The notes under the pieces were generated by a model. That model was not told the DNA's origin and ran no database searches. It saw only the letters and a program-made list of their open reading frames with translations. From assembly GCF_027925025.1 (NCBI RefSeq), contig NZ_AP027058.1, positions 558,001 through 622,000 of the forward strand: a DNA stretch of 64,000 bases. The letters run 5' to 3'. Of this stretch, positions 19,205 through 28,128 are shown piece after piece; positions within the stretch are counted from its first letter, which is position 1; each line of letters starts with the position of its first letter. The position numbers were made by a program, and so were the translations under genes. This DNA comes from Limnohabitans sp. MORI2 (lineage in GTDB: Bacteria > Pseudomonadota > Gammaproteobacteria > Burkholderiales > Burkholderiaceae_C).

Positions 19205-19372
19205 GTGGCTAATACTTGGATGTGTCTGATTTGCGGTTGGATTTACGACGAAGAGGCCGGGGCGCCCGAGCATGGCATTGCGCCCGGCACCGCATGGGCG
19301 GATGTGCCCATGAATTGGACCTGCCCCGAGTGTGGTGCACGTAAAGAAGATTTTGAAATGGTGCAAATCTAA
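19205..19372 (+). CDS. rubA: Rubredoxin
   Basis: A 55-residue iron protein. Two CxxC knuckles, MCLICGWIYDE and CPECGARKEDF, hold one Fe; the intervening GIAPGTAWADVPMNWTCPEC is the family pattern. It carries single electrons, for example to alkane hydroxylases or oxygen-detoxifying enzymes. A GTG at 19205 is taken as start: it follows GAGGAAAG at a proper distance and gives the standard length; an earlier in-frame ATG would add residues unlike rubredoxin and run back into the promoter. TACAAT about 35 bases upstream could be its -10 box. Confidence 0.94.
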   Translation: MANTWMCLICGWIYDEEAGAPEHGIAPGTAWADVPMNWTCPECGARKEDFEMVQI

Positions 19373-19377
19373 ACACC

Positions 19378-20025
19378 ATGCAAGTGCGCGCGCAGTTCGA
19401 AAGCCACGTGTTGGCACTGCTGCGCCACCGCCCGGCGGTGGATGTGCAAGCCGCGCGCGCGTTGGAGATGCTGTGTCAACAGCAACTCGATGCCGAAACA
19501 CTCCCAAGCTGGCGTACGTTTTGGTCTTTAGGCACCCATTTTTTCGAAGGGCTGCGCTTAGCCCCTAACCGCAGCTTTGATGAGCGAGAGGCCAGTGCGG
19601 CGTCCCAAGTGCTCAGTGGGTTGCAGTTACGCGCACAGTACGGCGGCGAACACAACCCCATGGAAGACACCTTGCAAGTCATCAATCACCTGCTGTTTTT
19701 AGAGCAGGCCGATGTGATTTCGCAGCGTTTGGTGGGCATTCTCAACGATTGGTCCGAGTCGCCCGACGACGAGTTGCCTACAGAAGCTCAGTTGGATGTG
19801 CAAAGCATGGCACAACTGGCGCAAGATGTGCAGCTCACGGCCGTTCAGCAAGTGGCCGATTCATTGGCGGTTCAGCTGGCGCGCTTGCGTGCCAAGCGTG
19901 TGGTCGAAGACATCAAAATCAGCCTCAGCGGTGCCCAAGAGGTCAGCCGTTTGTTGCAGCACTTTGCAGTAGGCAGTGTGCGTGAGGCGCAGCCGCAAGT
20001 GTTGGCGGCCCTTAAAGGCGAATAG
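19378..20025 (+). CDS. Helical protein of unknown function (possible ChpA/PilL N-terminal-like)
   Basis: A 215-residue soluble, mostly helical protein starting MQVRAQFESHVLALLRHRPA, five bases after rubA. The segment TLPSWRTFWSLGTHFFEGL and the following helices resemble the repeated N-terminal region of ChpA/PilL-type chemosensory kinases, and in betaproteobacteria rubredoxin genes often sit next to pilGHIJ-chpA. No phosphotransfer histidine motif, kinase domain or other pil gene is present here, so it could be a remnant or stand-alone relative. This reading is tentative. Confidence 0.55.
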   Translation: MQVRAQFESHVLALLRHRPAVDVQAARALEMLCQQQLDAETLPSWRTFWSLGTHFFEGLRLAPNRSFDEREASAASQVLSGLQLRAQYGGEHNPMEDTLQVINHLLFLEQADVISQRLVGILNDWSESPDDELPTEAQLDVQSMAQLAQDVQLTAVQQVADSLAVQLARLRAKRVVEDIKISLSGAQEVSRLLQHFAVGSVREAQPQVLAALKGE

Positions 20026-20033
20026 CCTTTCCC

Positions 20034-21521
20034 TTATTTCACCTTTTTGACCACCCCATAGCGCGCTAATGTGCGTGCGCGAGCTTCGGCGTGGTCCACT
20101 ATGGGCCGAGGGTAGTCGCGCCCCAGCACCAAACCCGCATCTTCTAATTCCAAAGGTTTGGCCAACCACGGCGCATGAATGGCCTTGTTGTTGAGCTTGG
20201 CAAGGGCTGGCACATAGCGGCGAATGAACTTGCCTTCGGGGTCAAACTTTTCGCTTTGGCTGGTCGGGTTGAAGATGCGAAAGTAGGGCTGCGCATCGCA
20301 GCCGCTGGAGCTGGCCCATTGCCAGCCGCCGTTGTTGGCGGCCAGGTCAAAGTCGTTCAGGTGTTCTGCAAAGTAGCGCTCGCCCCAGCGCCAATCAATG
20401 CCAAGGTCTTTGGTCAAGAAGCTCGCCACCACCATGCGCAGGCGGTTGTGCATGTAGCCGGTCTGGTTGATTTGCGCCATCGCAGCGTCCACCAGCGGGT
20501 AGCCCGTGCGGCCTTCGCACCATGCGGCAAACAGGGCTTTGGCGTGTTTGTCGTGGTCCCATTGGATGTCGTCATATTCGGGCTTGAACGCACCCGCCAC
20601 CACGCGCGGGTGGTGGTGCAGTATTTGGTGATAAAAATCGCGCCAAATCAGCTCAGACAGCCACGTTTCTGCGCCTTTAGAGCCCGTCAACATGCGTTGG
20701 TAGGCGGTGGCCGCAAGTTGTCGAACCGACACGGTGCCAAAACGCAAATGCACGCCCAAGTAGCTAGGGCCTTTGATGGCAGGGAAGTTACGCGCTTCGT
20801 CGTACTTGTCCATGCGGTCAAAGAAATCTTCAAACAAGGCCAACCCCCCGGGGCTGCCGGTGGGTACGTGCAGGCTGCTGAGGTTGGTGAGCTCAAAGCC
20901 AATCTCGGCCAAGGTGGGCACGGGCTTTTGGTAGCCAGCAGGGCGTGCAGCCAGGGCCTTGATGTATTTGCCCACGGGGTAGGACTTCAAATAAAAGTCG
21001 TTCACCTTTTGCAGCCATGCGTTTTTGTACGGCGTGAACACGCCGTAGGGCTTGCCCATTTGGGTCAGCACCTCGCTGCGCTCAAAAATCACATGGTCTT
21101 TGAAGGTTTGAAAACCAATACCAAAGTTGGCCAAACCACCGCGCACTTGGGCATCACGTGCTTGGGCGTCGGGCTCGTCATCGTGGTTGGCAAACACCTC
21201 TTGCACGCCCAACTCGTGGGCGAGGCGTGGCACTTCTTCAGCTGCCACCGCATGGCGCACGATCAGGCCCGCACCCGCTTGACCAGCTACCGCGTGTAGC
21301 TCGGCGTCGAGCGTCACCAATGACTCGCGGATGAACTCCACACGACGGTCCGCGCGGGGCAGCTTGTCCAGAATCGCTTTGTCAAATACGAACACGCAAT
21401 GCACTTGCTTGCAGCTCTTGAGCGCATGAAACAAGGCCGCGTTGTCAAACGCGCGCAGGTCGCGGCGAAACCACATCAAACCTTTGTCGACGTGCGGTGA
21501 ATGAGGCGAGAGCTTAGGCAT
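20034..21521 (-). CDS. phrB: Deoxyribodipyrimidine photolyase
   Basis: A 495-residue flavoprotein that repairs cyclobutane pyrimidine dimers with light. The N-terminal antenna domain starts GLMWFRRDLRAFDNAALFHA; the FAD domain has TWLSELIWRDFYHQILHHHP, GRTGYPLVDAAMAQ, GYMHNRLRMVVASFLTKDL and WQWASSSGCDAQPYFRIFNP, including the Trp chain and the Asn/Arg of class I CPD photolyases. ATG at 21521 is preferred over a GTG six bases upstream because AAAGGG sits seven bases before it. It is convergent with the gene ending at 20025 and divergent from yqgE with only 22 bases between starts. Confidence 0.95.
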   Translation of the reverse strand: MPKLSPHSPHVDKGLMWFRRDLRAFDNAALFHALKSCKQVHCVFVFDKAILDKLPRADRRVEFIRESLVTLDAELHAVAGQAGAGLIVRHAVAAEEVPRLAHELGVQEVFANHDDEPDAQARDAQVRGGLANFGIGFQTFKDHVIFERSEVLTQMGKPYGVFTPYKNAWLQKVNDFYLKSYPVGKYIKALAARPAGYQKPVPTLAEIGFELTNLSSLHVPTGSPGGLALFEDFFDRMDKYDEARNFPAIKGPSYLGVHLRFGTVSVRQLAATAYQRMLTGSKGAETWLSELIWRDFYHQILHHHPRVVAGAFKPEYDDIQWDHDKHAKALFAAWCEGRTGYPLVDAAMAQINQTGYMHNRLRMVVASFLTKDLGIDWRWGERYFAEHLNDFDLAANNGGWQWASSSGCDAQPYFRIFNPTSQSEKFDPEGKFIRRYVPALAKLNNKAIHAPWLAKPLELEDAGLVLGRDYPRPIVDHAEARARTLARYGVVKKVK

Positions 21522-21543
21522 GTTCACCCTTTAAAATTGGCGT

Positions 21544-22185
21544 ATGACCGCTGATTCTGCCTCCATCAACCTGACGCATCATTTTTTGATTGCAATGCCC
21601 AGTTTGGAGGACGAGGCTTTTGCCAAAAGCGTGGTCTATGTGTGCGAGCACAGCGAGCGCGGTGCTCTGGGCTTGGTCATCAACAAACCGAGCGATTTAT
21701 CGATGACGGGTTTGTTTGAAAAAGTCGATTTATCCCTGCATCGGCAAGACCTCATCAATGCCCCCGTGCTGCAAGGCGGCCCTGTCCACACCGAGCGAGG
21801 CTTTGTGCTGCACGACGCGATGGTGTTGGATACGCCCGAGCAAGAAACCGAAGCGCTGAATGCGGTGAGTGGCAAAGATAAAGCACAAGAGTCTGTTTAC
21901 GCTTCGACCATGACCATCCCCGGTGGTTTGGAAATGACCACCTCCAAAGACGTGCTCGAAGCCTTGTCGATGGGGGCTGGTCCAAAACGTGTGCTGATCT
22001 CTTTGGGTTATTCGGCTTGGGGGGAAGGTCAGTTGGAATCGGAACTCGCCGAAAACAGTTGGCTCACCGTGGGGGCAGACACCTCGGTGATTTTTGACAC
22101 CCCTGTGGAGCAGCGCTATGAGCGTGCCATGAAACTGTTGGGCTTGGAGCCGTGGATGTTGTCTAACGATGTGGGGCATTCATGA
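21544..22185 (+). CDS. YqgE/AlgH family protein (UPF0301)
   Basis: A 213-residue protein with the family start HHFLIAMPSLEDEAFAKSVV, then YVCEHSERGALGLVINKP, VLQGGPVHTERGFVLH and SLGYSAWGEGQLESELAEN. YqgE proteins are widely conserved and almost always lie upstream of ruvX (yqgF); their biochemical role is unsettled. No ribosome-binding site is visible before the ATG at 21544; instead TAAAAT lies at 21532-21537, which would put transcription start at or next to the ATG. It overlaps ruvX by ATGA. Confidence 0.92.
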   Translation: MTADSASINLTHHFLIAMPSLEDEAFAKSVVYVCEHSERGALGLVINKPSDLSMTGLFEKVDLSLHRQDLINAPVLQGGPVHTERGFVLHDAMVLDTPEQETEALNAVSGKDKAQESVYASTMTIPGGLEMTTSKDVLEALSMGAGPKRVLISLGYSAWGEGQLESELAENSWLTVGADTSVIFDTPVEQRYERAMKLLGLEPWMLSNDVGHS

Positions 22186-22583
22186 GCGCCGTGCCCGCGA
22201 ACTTTCAGTCCTTCCTCGCGTTTGACTTTGGCGTCAAACGCACCGGCGTGGCCTACGGCAGCCGCATGCTGCGCGATGCACAACCGCAAGCCACGGTCAA
22301 TGCCGAAGGCGACGCCCGCTGGACGCTGATTGCCAAACGCATTGCCGAGTGGCAGCCCGACGCGCTGGTGGTAGGTGTGCCTTACCACCCAGATGGTGCA
22401 GCGCATGAGAACACGGCCAAGGCCAAAAAATTTGCACGCCAGTTGAACGGACGCTTCAACTTGCAGGTGTTTGAGGTGGACGAGCGCTACAGCACCACCG
22501 AAGCGCACAGCAATGGCGCCAAAGATGCCGACGCGGCATCGGCCTGCATCATCCTCAACCAATTTTTTCGAGAGAACTTATGA
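22182..22583 (+). CDS. ruvX: Putative pre-16S rRNA nuclease / Holliday junction resolvase-like RuvX (YqgF)
   Basis: A 133-residue RNase H-fold protein. The first catalytic block is FLAFDFGVKRTGVAYGS, the second VVGVPYHPDGAAHENT, and the last acidic residue is in EVDERYSTTEAHS and KDADAASACIIL. This is a full YqgF domain; the family processes the 5' end of 16S rRNA in E. coli. Start codon and yqgE stop share ATGA; its own stop shares ATGA with pyrR, so yqgE-ruvX-pyrR are translationally coupled. Confidence 0.94.
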   Translation: MSAVPANFQSFLAFDFGVKRTGVAYGSRMLRDAQPQATVNAEGDARWTLIAKRIAEWQPDALVVGVPYHPDGAAHENTAKAKKFARQLNGRFNLQVFEVDERYSTTEAHSNGAKDADAASACIILNQFFRENL

Positions 22584-23083
22584 GTACCCACGGCAACCTC
22601 ATGTTGGACGCAGAGAGCTTGTACACCGAGCTGCTCAAGGGCGTGCGCAGCATGCTCACGCCCACCACACGTTTGGTGGGTATCACCTCGGGCGGTGCTT
22701 GGCTGGCGGCACGTTTGCAAAAAGATTTGAAGCTCGAAGGCGAGGCTGGCAGCATTTCGTCGGCCATGCACCGAGACGACTTTGCGCAACGCGGCCTGGC
22801 CGATGGCGGCCAAACCAAACTGCCGTTTGAAGTGAACGGCGCGCACCTCATCGTGCTCGACGATGTGCTCTATACCGGCCGCACCATCCGTGCCGTGCTC
22901 AATGAGTTGTTTGACTATGGCCGTCCTGCGCATGTGCAGTTGGCGGTGTTGGTCGACCGTGGTGGCCGCGAGTTGCCCATTCAGGCCGACTACGCCGCAG
23001 CGCGTGTGGCACTGCCAGCCACCCAATCGCTGGCGCTCACCAAAGACGACAACGGCCAATTTAATTTCTCAGTGAAGGGCTGA
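22580..23083 (+). CDS. pyrR: PyrR-type bifunctional pyr operon regulator/uracil phosphoribosyltransferase
   Basis: A 167-residue type I phosphoribosyltransferase. The PRPP loop [19 protein letters not shown] is at about 92-110, and [16 protein letters not shown] and [18 protein letters not shown] agree with PyrR proteins. In Gram-positives PyrR attenuates pyr mRNA; in proteobacteria, where it sits ahead of pyrB, the regulatory role is less clear. I could not see an attenuator in the 14 bases between pyrR and pyrB, so RNA-based control, if any, must act upstream of yqgE or inside the genes. Confidence 0.93.
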   Translation: MSTHGNLMLDAESLYTELLKGVRSMLTPTTRLVGITSGGAWLAARLQKDLKLEGEAGSISSAMHRDDFAQRGLADGGQTKLPFEVNGAHLIVLDDVLYTGRTIRAVLNELFDYGRPAHVQLAVLVDRGGRELPIQADYAAARVALPATQSLALTKDDNGQFNFSVKG

Positions 23084-23097
23084 CCACGAGAACTCCT

Positions 23098-24060
23098 ATG
23101 CTCTACAAACGCAACCCCCAACTCAACAAAAACGGCGAGCTGATTCACCTGCTCTCCACCGAAGGCTTGTCACGCGACATCCTCACCCACATCTTGGACA
23201 CGGCAGCCAACTTCGTCTCGGTCAACGACCGTGAAGTGAAGAAGGTGCCCCTCTTGCGCGGCAAGAGCGTGTTCAACCTGTTCTTTGAAAACAGCACACG
23301 CACACGCACCACATTTGAAATCGCGGCCACACGTTTGTCGGCCGACGTGTTCAACCTCGACATTGCGCGTTCATCCGCAGCCAAAGGTGAATCGTTGCTC
23401 GACACCATCGCCAATTTGAGCGCGATGGCGGCTGACATTTTTGTGGTGCGCCACAGCGAGTCGGGTGCGCCTTACCTCATTGCCGAACACGTGGCGCCGC
23501 ATGTGCACGTGGTCAACGCTGGTGACGGCCGTCACGCACACCCCACGCAGGGTTTGCTGGACATGTACACCATCCGTCACTACAAAAAAGATTTCACCAA
23601 TCTCACCGTGGCCATCGTGGGTGACGTGTTGCATTCACGTGTGGCGCGCTCGGACATTCACGCGCTTACCACCCTCGGCTGCGCCGAAGTGCGCGTGGTG
23701 GGCCCCAAGACCTTGGTACCCAGCGACTTGTCGGCCATGGGCGTGAAGGTGTTCAACAACCTCGAAGAAGGCATCAAGGGTTGCGACGTGGTCATCATGC
23801 TGCGCTTGCAAAACGAGCGCATGAGCGGTGCGTTGTTGCCATCGAGCCAAGAATATTTCAAATCGTTTGGTCTCACGCAAGAGAAGTTGCAACTGGCCAA
23901 GCCCGACGCCATCGTGATGCACCCAGGCCCCATTAACCGAGGGGTGGAGATTGACTCTGCCGTGGTCGATGGGCCGCAAAGTGTCATCTTGTCGCAGGTG
24001 ACGTTTGGTATTGCAGTGCGCATGGCCGTCATGTCCATCGTCGCGGGGAATGAAGCATGA
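23098..24060 (+). CDS. pyrB: Aspartate carbamoyltransferase catalytic subunit
   Basis: A 320-residue transferase joining carbamoyl phosphate and aspartate in pyrimidine synthesis. The carbamoyl-phosphate loop [19 protein letters not shown] is near 62-80, [12 protein letters not shown] supplies the loop lysine, and [30 protein letters not shown] and [13 protein letters not shown] follow in the usual order. The length is that of class A ATCases, which form dodecamers with a dihydroorotase-like partner. That partner gene follows with an ATGA overlap. Confidence 0.97.
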   Translation: MLYKRNPQLNKNGELIHLLSTEGLSRDILTHILDTAANFVSVNDREVKKVPLLRGKSVFNLFFENSTRTRTTFEIAATRLSADVFNLDIARSSAAKGESLLDTIANLSAMAADIFVVRHSESGAPYLIAEHVAPHVHVVNAGDGRHAHPTQGLLDMYTIRHYKKDFTNLTVAIVGDVLHSRVARSDIHALTTLGCAEVRVVGPKTLVPSDLSAMGVKVFNNLEEGIKGCDVVIMLRLQNERMSGALLPSSQEYFKSFGLTQEKLQLAKPDAIVMHPGPINRGVEIDSAVVDGPQSVILSQVTFGIAVRMAVMSIVAGNEA

Positions 24061-25373
24061 ACATCCTGATTCAAAACGGTCGCGTCATCGACCCAGCCTC
24101 TGGCTTTGACCACGCCGCTGATGTGGCGGTGGCTGATGGGCACATCGTGGCCATCGTCAAAGCCGGCGAGAAGTTACCCGTCAACTTCAAAGCTGAACAC
24201 ACCATCGACGCCAAGGGCTGCATCGTCGCCCCCGGCTTGGTTGACCTGCAAGCGCGTTTGCGCGAACCCGGCTACGAGCACGAAGGCATGCTCGATTCCG
24301 AGCTTACCGCCGCGGTGGCCGGTGGTGTCACCAGCCTCGTGTGCCCACCCGACACCGACCCTGTGTTGGACGAGCCAGGTTTGATTGAAATGCTCAAATT
24401 CCGCGCCGAAAAACTGCACCGCGCTCGCGTGTTCCCGCTGGGTGCACTCACGCGTGGTTTGAAGGGCGTTGTGCTTACCGAAATGTCAGACCTCACCGAC
24501 GCAGGTTGTGTGGGCTTTAGCCAAGCCGAAGTACCGTTGGAAAACACCCAAGTGTTGCAACGTGCTTTGCAATACGCTGCCACGTTTGGCTACACCGTAT
24601 GGTTGCGTCCGCAAGAAGTGCACTTGGGCAAAGGCGTGGCTGCCAGCGGCCCGCTTGCCACCCGCTTGGGTTTGAGCGGTGTGCCTGTGGCAGCCGAGAC
24701 GATTGCCTTGCACACCATCTTCGCGCTCATGCGCAGTACCAAGGCTCGCGTGCACTTGTGCCGTATCTCTAGCGCCGAAGGTGTAGAGCTTGTGCGTGCC
24801 GCCAAGCAAGAGGGCTTGGCTGTGACGGCAGACGTGAGCATCAACTCGCTTCACCTGAGCGACCACGACATTGGCTACTTCGACAGCCGAGCCCGCGTGA
24901 CGCCCGTGCTGCGCCAACAGCGCGACCGCGATGCACTGCGTGCTGCGTTGGCAGACGGCACGATTGATGTGCTCGTGTCGGACCACATGCCCGTCGACAA
25001 CGATGGCAAGGCTTTGCCATTTGCTGAAGCCGAATCTGGCGCAACAGGCTTAGAGCTGTTGCTCAGCCTCTCGCTCAAATGGGCCAACGACAGCCAAGTG
25101 GGTTTGCTCCGTGCACTCGATGTGCTCACTGCACAACCCGCCAAGGTGTTGGGTAAGGTCGCAGGCCAAAGCGAGAGCATCGGTCAGTTGCATGTGGGCG
25201 GTGTCGCCGACCTCGTGGTGTTTGACCCCGCTGCCGAATGGCACGTCACGCCCGACGCACTGCACAGCCAAGGCAAGCACACGCCGTTTGCGTTTGACAT
25301 GACAGGCATGTCCTTACCTGCCCGCGTCAAAGCCACTTTGGTGGCAGGGCGCGTGGCCTACCAAGCCGCTTGA
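24057..25373 (+). CDS. pyrX: Dihydroorotase-like PyrC' (probably inactive ATCase partner)
   Basis: A 438-residue amidohydrolase-fold protein of the class I dihydroorotase group. The first metal motif, normally DxHxHxR in GLVDLHVHLREPG, reads [13 protein letters not shown], so both histidines are replaced. A later metal histidine block, normally HxCHxS, reads [14 protein letters not shown] (His to Arg), and the DHAPH block reads [10 protein letters not shown]. These losses predict no hydrolytic activity. In Pseudomonas the pyrBC' operon encodes just such a non-catalytic PyrC' needed to assemble ATCase, which fits the pyrR-pyrB-pyrC' order here. A true pyrC should lie elsewhere in the genome. 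Confidence 0.9.
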   Translation: MNILIQNGRVIDPASGFDHAADVAVADGHIVAIVKAGEKLPVNFKAEHTIDAKGCIVAPGLVDLQARLREPGYEHEGMLDSELTAAVAGGVTSLVCPPDTDPVLDEPGLIEMLKFRAEKLHRARVFPLGALTRGLKGVVLTEMSDLTDAGCVGFSQAEVPLENTQVLQRALQYAATFGYTVWLRPQEVHLGKGVAASGPLATRLGLSGVPVAAETIALHTIFALMRSTKARVHLCRISSAEGVELVRAAKQEGLAVTADVSINSLHLSDHDIGYFDSRARVTPVLRQQRDRDALRAALADGTIDVLVSDHMPVDNDGKALPFAEAESGATGLELLLSLSLKWANDSQVGLLRALDVLTAQPAKVLGKVAGQSESIGQLHVGGVADLVVFDPAAEWHVTPDALHSQGKHTPFAFDMTGMSLPARVKATLVAGRVAYQAA

Positions 25374-26104
25374 TGCGCAGCGTGAATGCCATCGTCAAGT
25401 TTCTGCGTGTCATTGCGCAGGTCTTGCATGGCTATTGGACGATTCGCACCATCTTTCCCAAACTCAATGACGAGCAACAGGCTCGCTATGTTGAGGTATG
25501 GGCGCGCGGCATGTTGTCCATCATCGGCATCGAGGTTCGCGTCAAAGGGCATCCAGCACCAGGCCCTGTGTTGATGGCGGCCAATCACATCTCGTGGCTC
25601 GACATTTTGGTGATGCACGCTGCGTGTCACTGCCGCTTTGTGGCCAAGTCTGAAATTCGCAGCTGGCCCTTGGTGGGCGTGCTCACCACGGGTGGCGGCT
25701 CGCTCTATATCGAACGTGGTTCACGCAACGATGCCATGCGCGTGGTGCATCAAATGGCCTCTGCGCTACAAGCGGGGCAGGTACTGGCAGCATTCCCTGA
25801 GGGGCGCACGGGCGACGGCATCACCCTGTTGCCGTTTCATGCCAATTTGTTGCAAGCTGCCATTTCGGCAGATGCGCCGATTCAGCCTGTGGCCTTGCAG
25901 TTCATTGACGCACAAAGCAAGCAACGCAGCTTGGCGCCGTGTTACCGAGATGATGACACCTTGATTAGCTCACTCTGGCGCACCCTGTGTGCACCGCCTT
26001 TGTTAGCGCAAGTGCGTTACGGTGAGACACAATATGCCAATGGTCGAAACCGTCGTACATGGGCGCAAGATTTGCAGGCCGATGTGGCAGCTCTCTGTCA
26101 GTGA
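25373..26104 (+). CDS. 1-acyl-sn-glycerol-3-phosphate acyltransferase (PlsC-like)
   Basis: A 243-residue membrane-associated acyltransferase for phospholipid synthesis. Motif I is AANHISWLDILVMH (H-x4-D), motif II SLYIERGSRND, and motif III AFPEGRTGDGITLLPFH (E-G-R-T/S). The N-terminus has a hydrophobic stretch (AIVKFLRVIAQVLHGYWTIR) that should bind the membrane. Its ATG shares a base with the stop of pyrC' (TGATG), so it is the last gene of the pyr run by translation coupling. The substrate could also be an ornithine lipid precursor (OlsA), which motif reading cannot exclude. Confidence 0.9.
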   Translation: MRSVNAIVKFLRVIAQVLHGYWTIRTIFPKLNDEQQARYVEVWARGMLSIIGIEVRVKGHPAPGPVLMAANHISWLDILVMHAACHCRFVAKSEIRSWPLVGVLTTGGGSLYIERGSRNDAMRVVHQMASALQAGQVLAAFPEGRTGDGITLLPFHANLLQAAISADAPIQPVALQFIDAQSKQRSLAPCYRDDDTLISSLWRTLCAPPLLAQVRYGETQYANGRNRRTWAQDLQADVAALCQ

Positions 26105-26118
26105 TATCCTTTTCAACT

Positions 26119-26547
26119 ATGGCAACCCAAAAAACCTCATCCACCGTCAAGGCCAAGCCTGCAGCTAAAAAAACGACGGCTGTGAAAAAACCCGTGGTCA
26201 AAAAAGCAGCCATCAAGGCGACCAAAAAGTCTTCAGCCAAAAACGACAATTTGGATGAAATGTTCGACTTGGCGGCAGAAACCTTTCGCGTCATGTCGGC
26301 ACCCATGCGATTGAAGATCATCAATTGCTTGTGCAACGAAGAAAAAAACGTGGGTCAGTTGTTAGAAGAAATCGACACCACGCAACCCAATATGTCGCAG
26401 CACTTGAACACCTTGTTCAACGCCAAAATTTTGGGTCGTCGTCGTGAAGGGGTGCAAATTTATTACCGCATCATCAACGAACGTGTGGTCACGCTCTGCC
26501 GTGCGGTGTGCACGCAAATTGCCATTGACAGCGATATCGCTCACTGA
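26119..26547 (+). CDS. ArsR-family repressor with lysine/alanine-rich N-terminal tail and cysteine pairs
   Basis: A 142-residue winged-helix regulator. Residues 1-42 are a low-complexity Lys/Ala/Thr/Val tail (KAKPAAKKTTAVKKPVVKKA), like a histone H1-type tail, followed by a standard ArsR domain: FRVMSAPMRLKIIN, the recognition helix TTQPNMSQHLNTLFNAKIL, and wing REGVQIYYRI. Cysteines are at 70, 72, 127 and 131 (IINCLC and LCRAVC); their places, start of the first DNA-binding helices and the last helix, are close to the two redox cysteines of persulfide sensors BigR/SqrR. The sequence suggests a thiol-based repressor, perhaps of sulfur oxidation genes; that is inference. ATG at 26119 gives the tail; 14 bases after plsC. 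Confidence 0.85.
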   Translation: MATQKTSSTVKAKPAAKKTTAVKKPVVKKAAIKATKKSSAKNDNLDEMFDLAAETFRVMSAPMRLKIINCLCNEEKNVGQLLEEIDTTQPNMSQHLNTLFNAKILGRRREGVQIYYRIINERVVTLCRAVCTQIAIDSDIAH

Positions 26548-26562
26548 GTGTGAGGTGCTCGC

Positions 26563-28128
26563 GTGATTCGACGAATCTCGGCTGCACTGTTTTTTTCTTG
26601 TTTGTTCATCATTGTTGATCGACTCAGCTACATCCATCCGTTTGCGGGGCTGAACATCACGCCGTGGAATCCACCGGCGGCTCTGGAAGTTCTGTTTTTA
26701 TTTTTAGTCGGCAACATCTGGATGACATGGGTGTATTTCACCCTGGGGCTTTCCGATTGGTTGGTGCGTGGCACTTTGTTGCTGTCTCCTACGGTGCTTT
26801 TAGGTAATGCAGTTTTGGTGATTTGCTATGCCAGCATTGCACTGTGCTTGCGTTGTGTGTTGGGGGCAGAGGCGGCACTGCGCGATCGACGTGAAATGGT
26901 TTGGTTGGGCGTTGTCATTGTGTGTGGTGCTTTGTTCACGGCGATGGCATACGTGGGCACGCACATAGGGTTAGGTGTGTTGGCAGCACAGGATTTTTTA
27001 GGAGCCGTGCATCGCTTTTTCATTGGGGATTTGTTGGGTCTGATGGTTTGGTTACCCCTGTTTTTTGTGGCCCGAGACAAACGCCGCCGTGAGCAATATG
27101 CACATATGCTGCGCAGTGTTTTGTTTTGGAGCCTGTTGGCCGGCTTGGTGGTTTGCATGTGGTTGATTTTTTCATTGCCTCTTGCAGACCAGATGAAATA
27201 TTTCTTCTCTTTGTTCTTTGTCCTTGGCTTAGTGGCCGCCACTTACTCACTGCCTGGGGCCACATTGGTGGCAGCTTTGATTCAAGTGCCCTTGGTCTTT
27301 TCAACCATGCATGCGGGGGTTCTGCCCGCTGATTTGATGGACATGCAAATTGTCATGCTCACCTTGTCTTTGACGGGGCTGATCATCGGCACTGTGGTGG
27401 ATGAGCGTTTGCGCACCGAAGAGCGGTTGCGTGACAGTTTGCAATTGGTCGCCGCCGGTGAATTGGCGGGTTCTTTGGCGCATGAGCTTCACCAACCCAT
27501 GAGTGCACTCAGTGCGTATGCCGAGTCAGCGTTGATGCTCACCGAGCGGCAAGCTCAGTCATCTGATTCGAGCGACACACAATTGGCGCGCGTCTTGCGC
27601 AATATCGTCCATGAAACCATGCGGGCCACGGATATTGTCCGTGGCTTGCGCAGTTACTTTATCTCTGGTGTTTCGACGATGGAAGATGTGCAAGTTCATG
27701 CCTGGGTAGAAGAGTGTGTGACCCGTTTGACTGAACGTGCCGCACAAGCCCAAGTGACGCTCGTCACCTTGTACGAACAACGCGTGTCAGGTGTCATGGT
27801 GGACCGAATCCAAATGAGCACGGCCTTGGGGAACTTGATCAAAAATGCCATTGATGCTTCAGCGCCAGGCATGCAAGTCACCATCCGCGTGCTGGATGAT
27901 CACCATACCTTGACCATTCGCGTCATGGATCAAGCGAATTTATTAGAAGCCGAGGTGATTGACCAAGTGTTTCGTCCGTTTTATTCCGACAAAAAAGAGG
28001 GCTTAGGCTTGGGCTTGTCTGTCAGTCAATCGTTGGTACAGAATAATGGCGGCGTTTTGCGCTATCGCGCCCAGCCTGATAAATGTTTTGAAATTCTGTT
28101 GCCCCTTGGAGATCACTTAGATGCTTGA
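26563..28128 (+). CDS. MASE1-like membrane sensor histidine kinase
   Basis: A 521-residue kinase. The N-terminal 280 residues hold about eight membrane helices with YIHPFAGLNITPWNPPAALE, a pattern of MASE1 sensor domains. The phosphoacceptor is H307 in AGSLAHELHQPMSALSAYA; the ATPase domain has the N box LGNLIKNAIDAS and the G box KKEGLGLGLSVSQSLVQNNGG. GTG at 26563 is the start, with GAGGTG upstream. It overlaps the response regulator by 8 bases, so the two are a pair. The ligand is unknown; MASE1 domains have no established ligand. Confidence 0.9.
   Translation: MIRRISAALFFSCLFIIVDRLSYIHPFAGLNITPWNPPAALEVLFLFLVGNIWMTWVYFTLGLSDWLVRGTLLLSPTVLLGNAVLVICYASIALCLRCVLGAEAALRDRREMVWLGVVIVCGALFTAMAYVGTHIGLGVLAAQDFLGAVHRFFIGDLLGLMVWLPLFFVARDKRRREQYAHMLRSVLFWSLLAGLVVCMWLIFSLPLADQMKYFFSLFFVLGLVAATYSLPGATLVAALIQVPLVFSTMHAGVLPADLMDMQIVMLTLSLTGLIIGTVVDERLRTEERLRDSLQLVAAGELAGSLAHELHQPMSALSAYAESALMLTERQAQSSDSSDTQLARVLRNIVHETMRATDIVRGLRSYFISGVSTMEDVQVHAWVEECVTRLTERAAQAQVTLVTLYEQRVSGVMVDRIQMSTALGNLIKNAIDASAPGMQVTIRVLDDHHTLTIRVMDQANLLEAEVIDQVFRPFYSDKKEGLGLGLSVSQSLVQNNGGVLRYRAQPDKCFEILLPLGDHLDA

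Noticed and set aside
20175..21299. A 374-codon plus-strand frame inside phrB
   Set aside because: Photolyase motifs are all on the minus strand; no ribosome-binding site or signal in the shadow frame.
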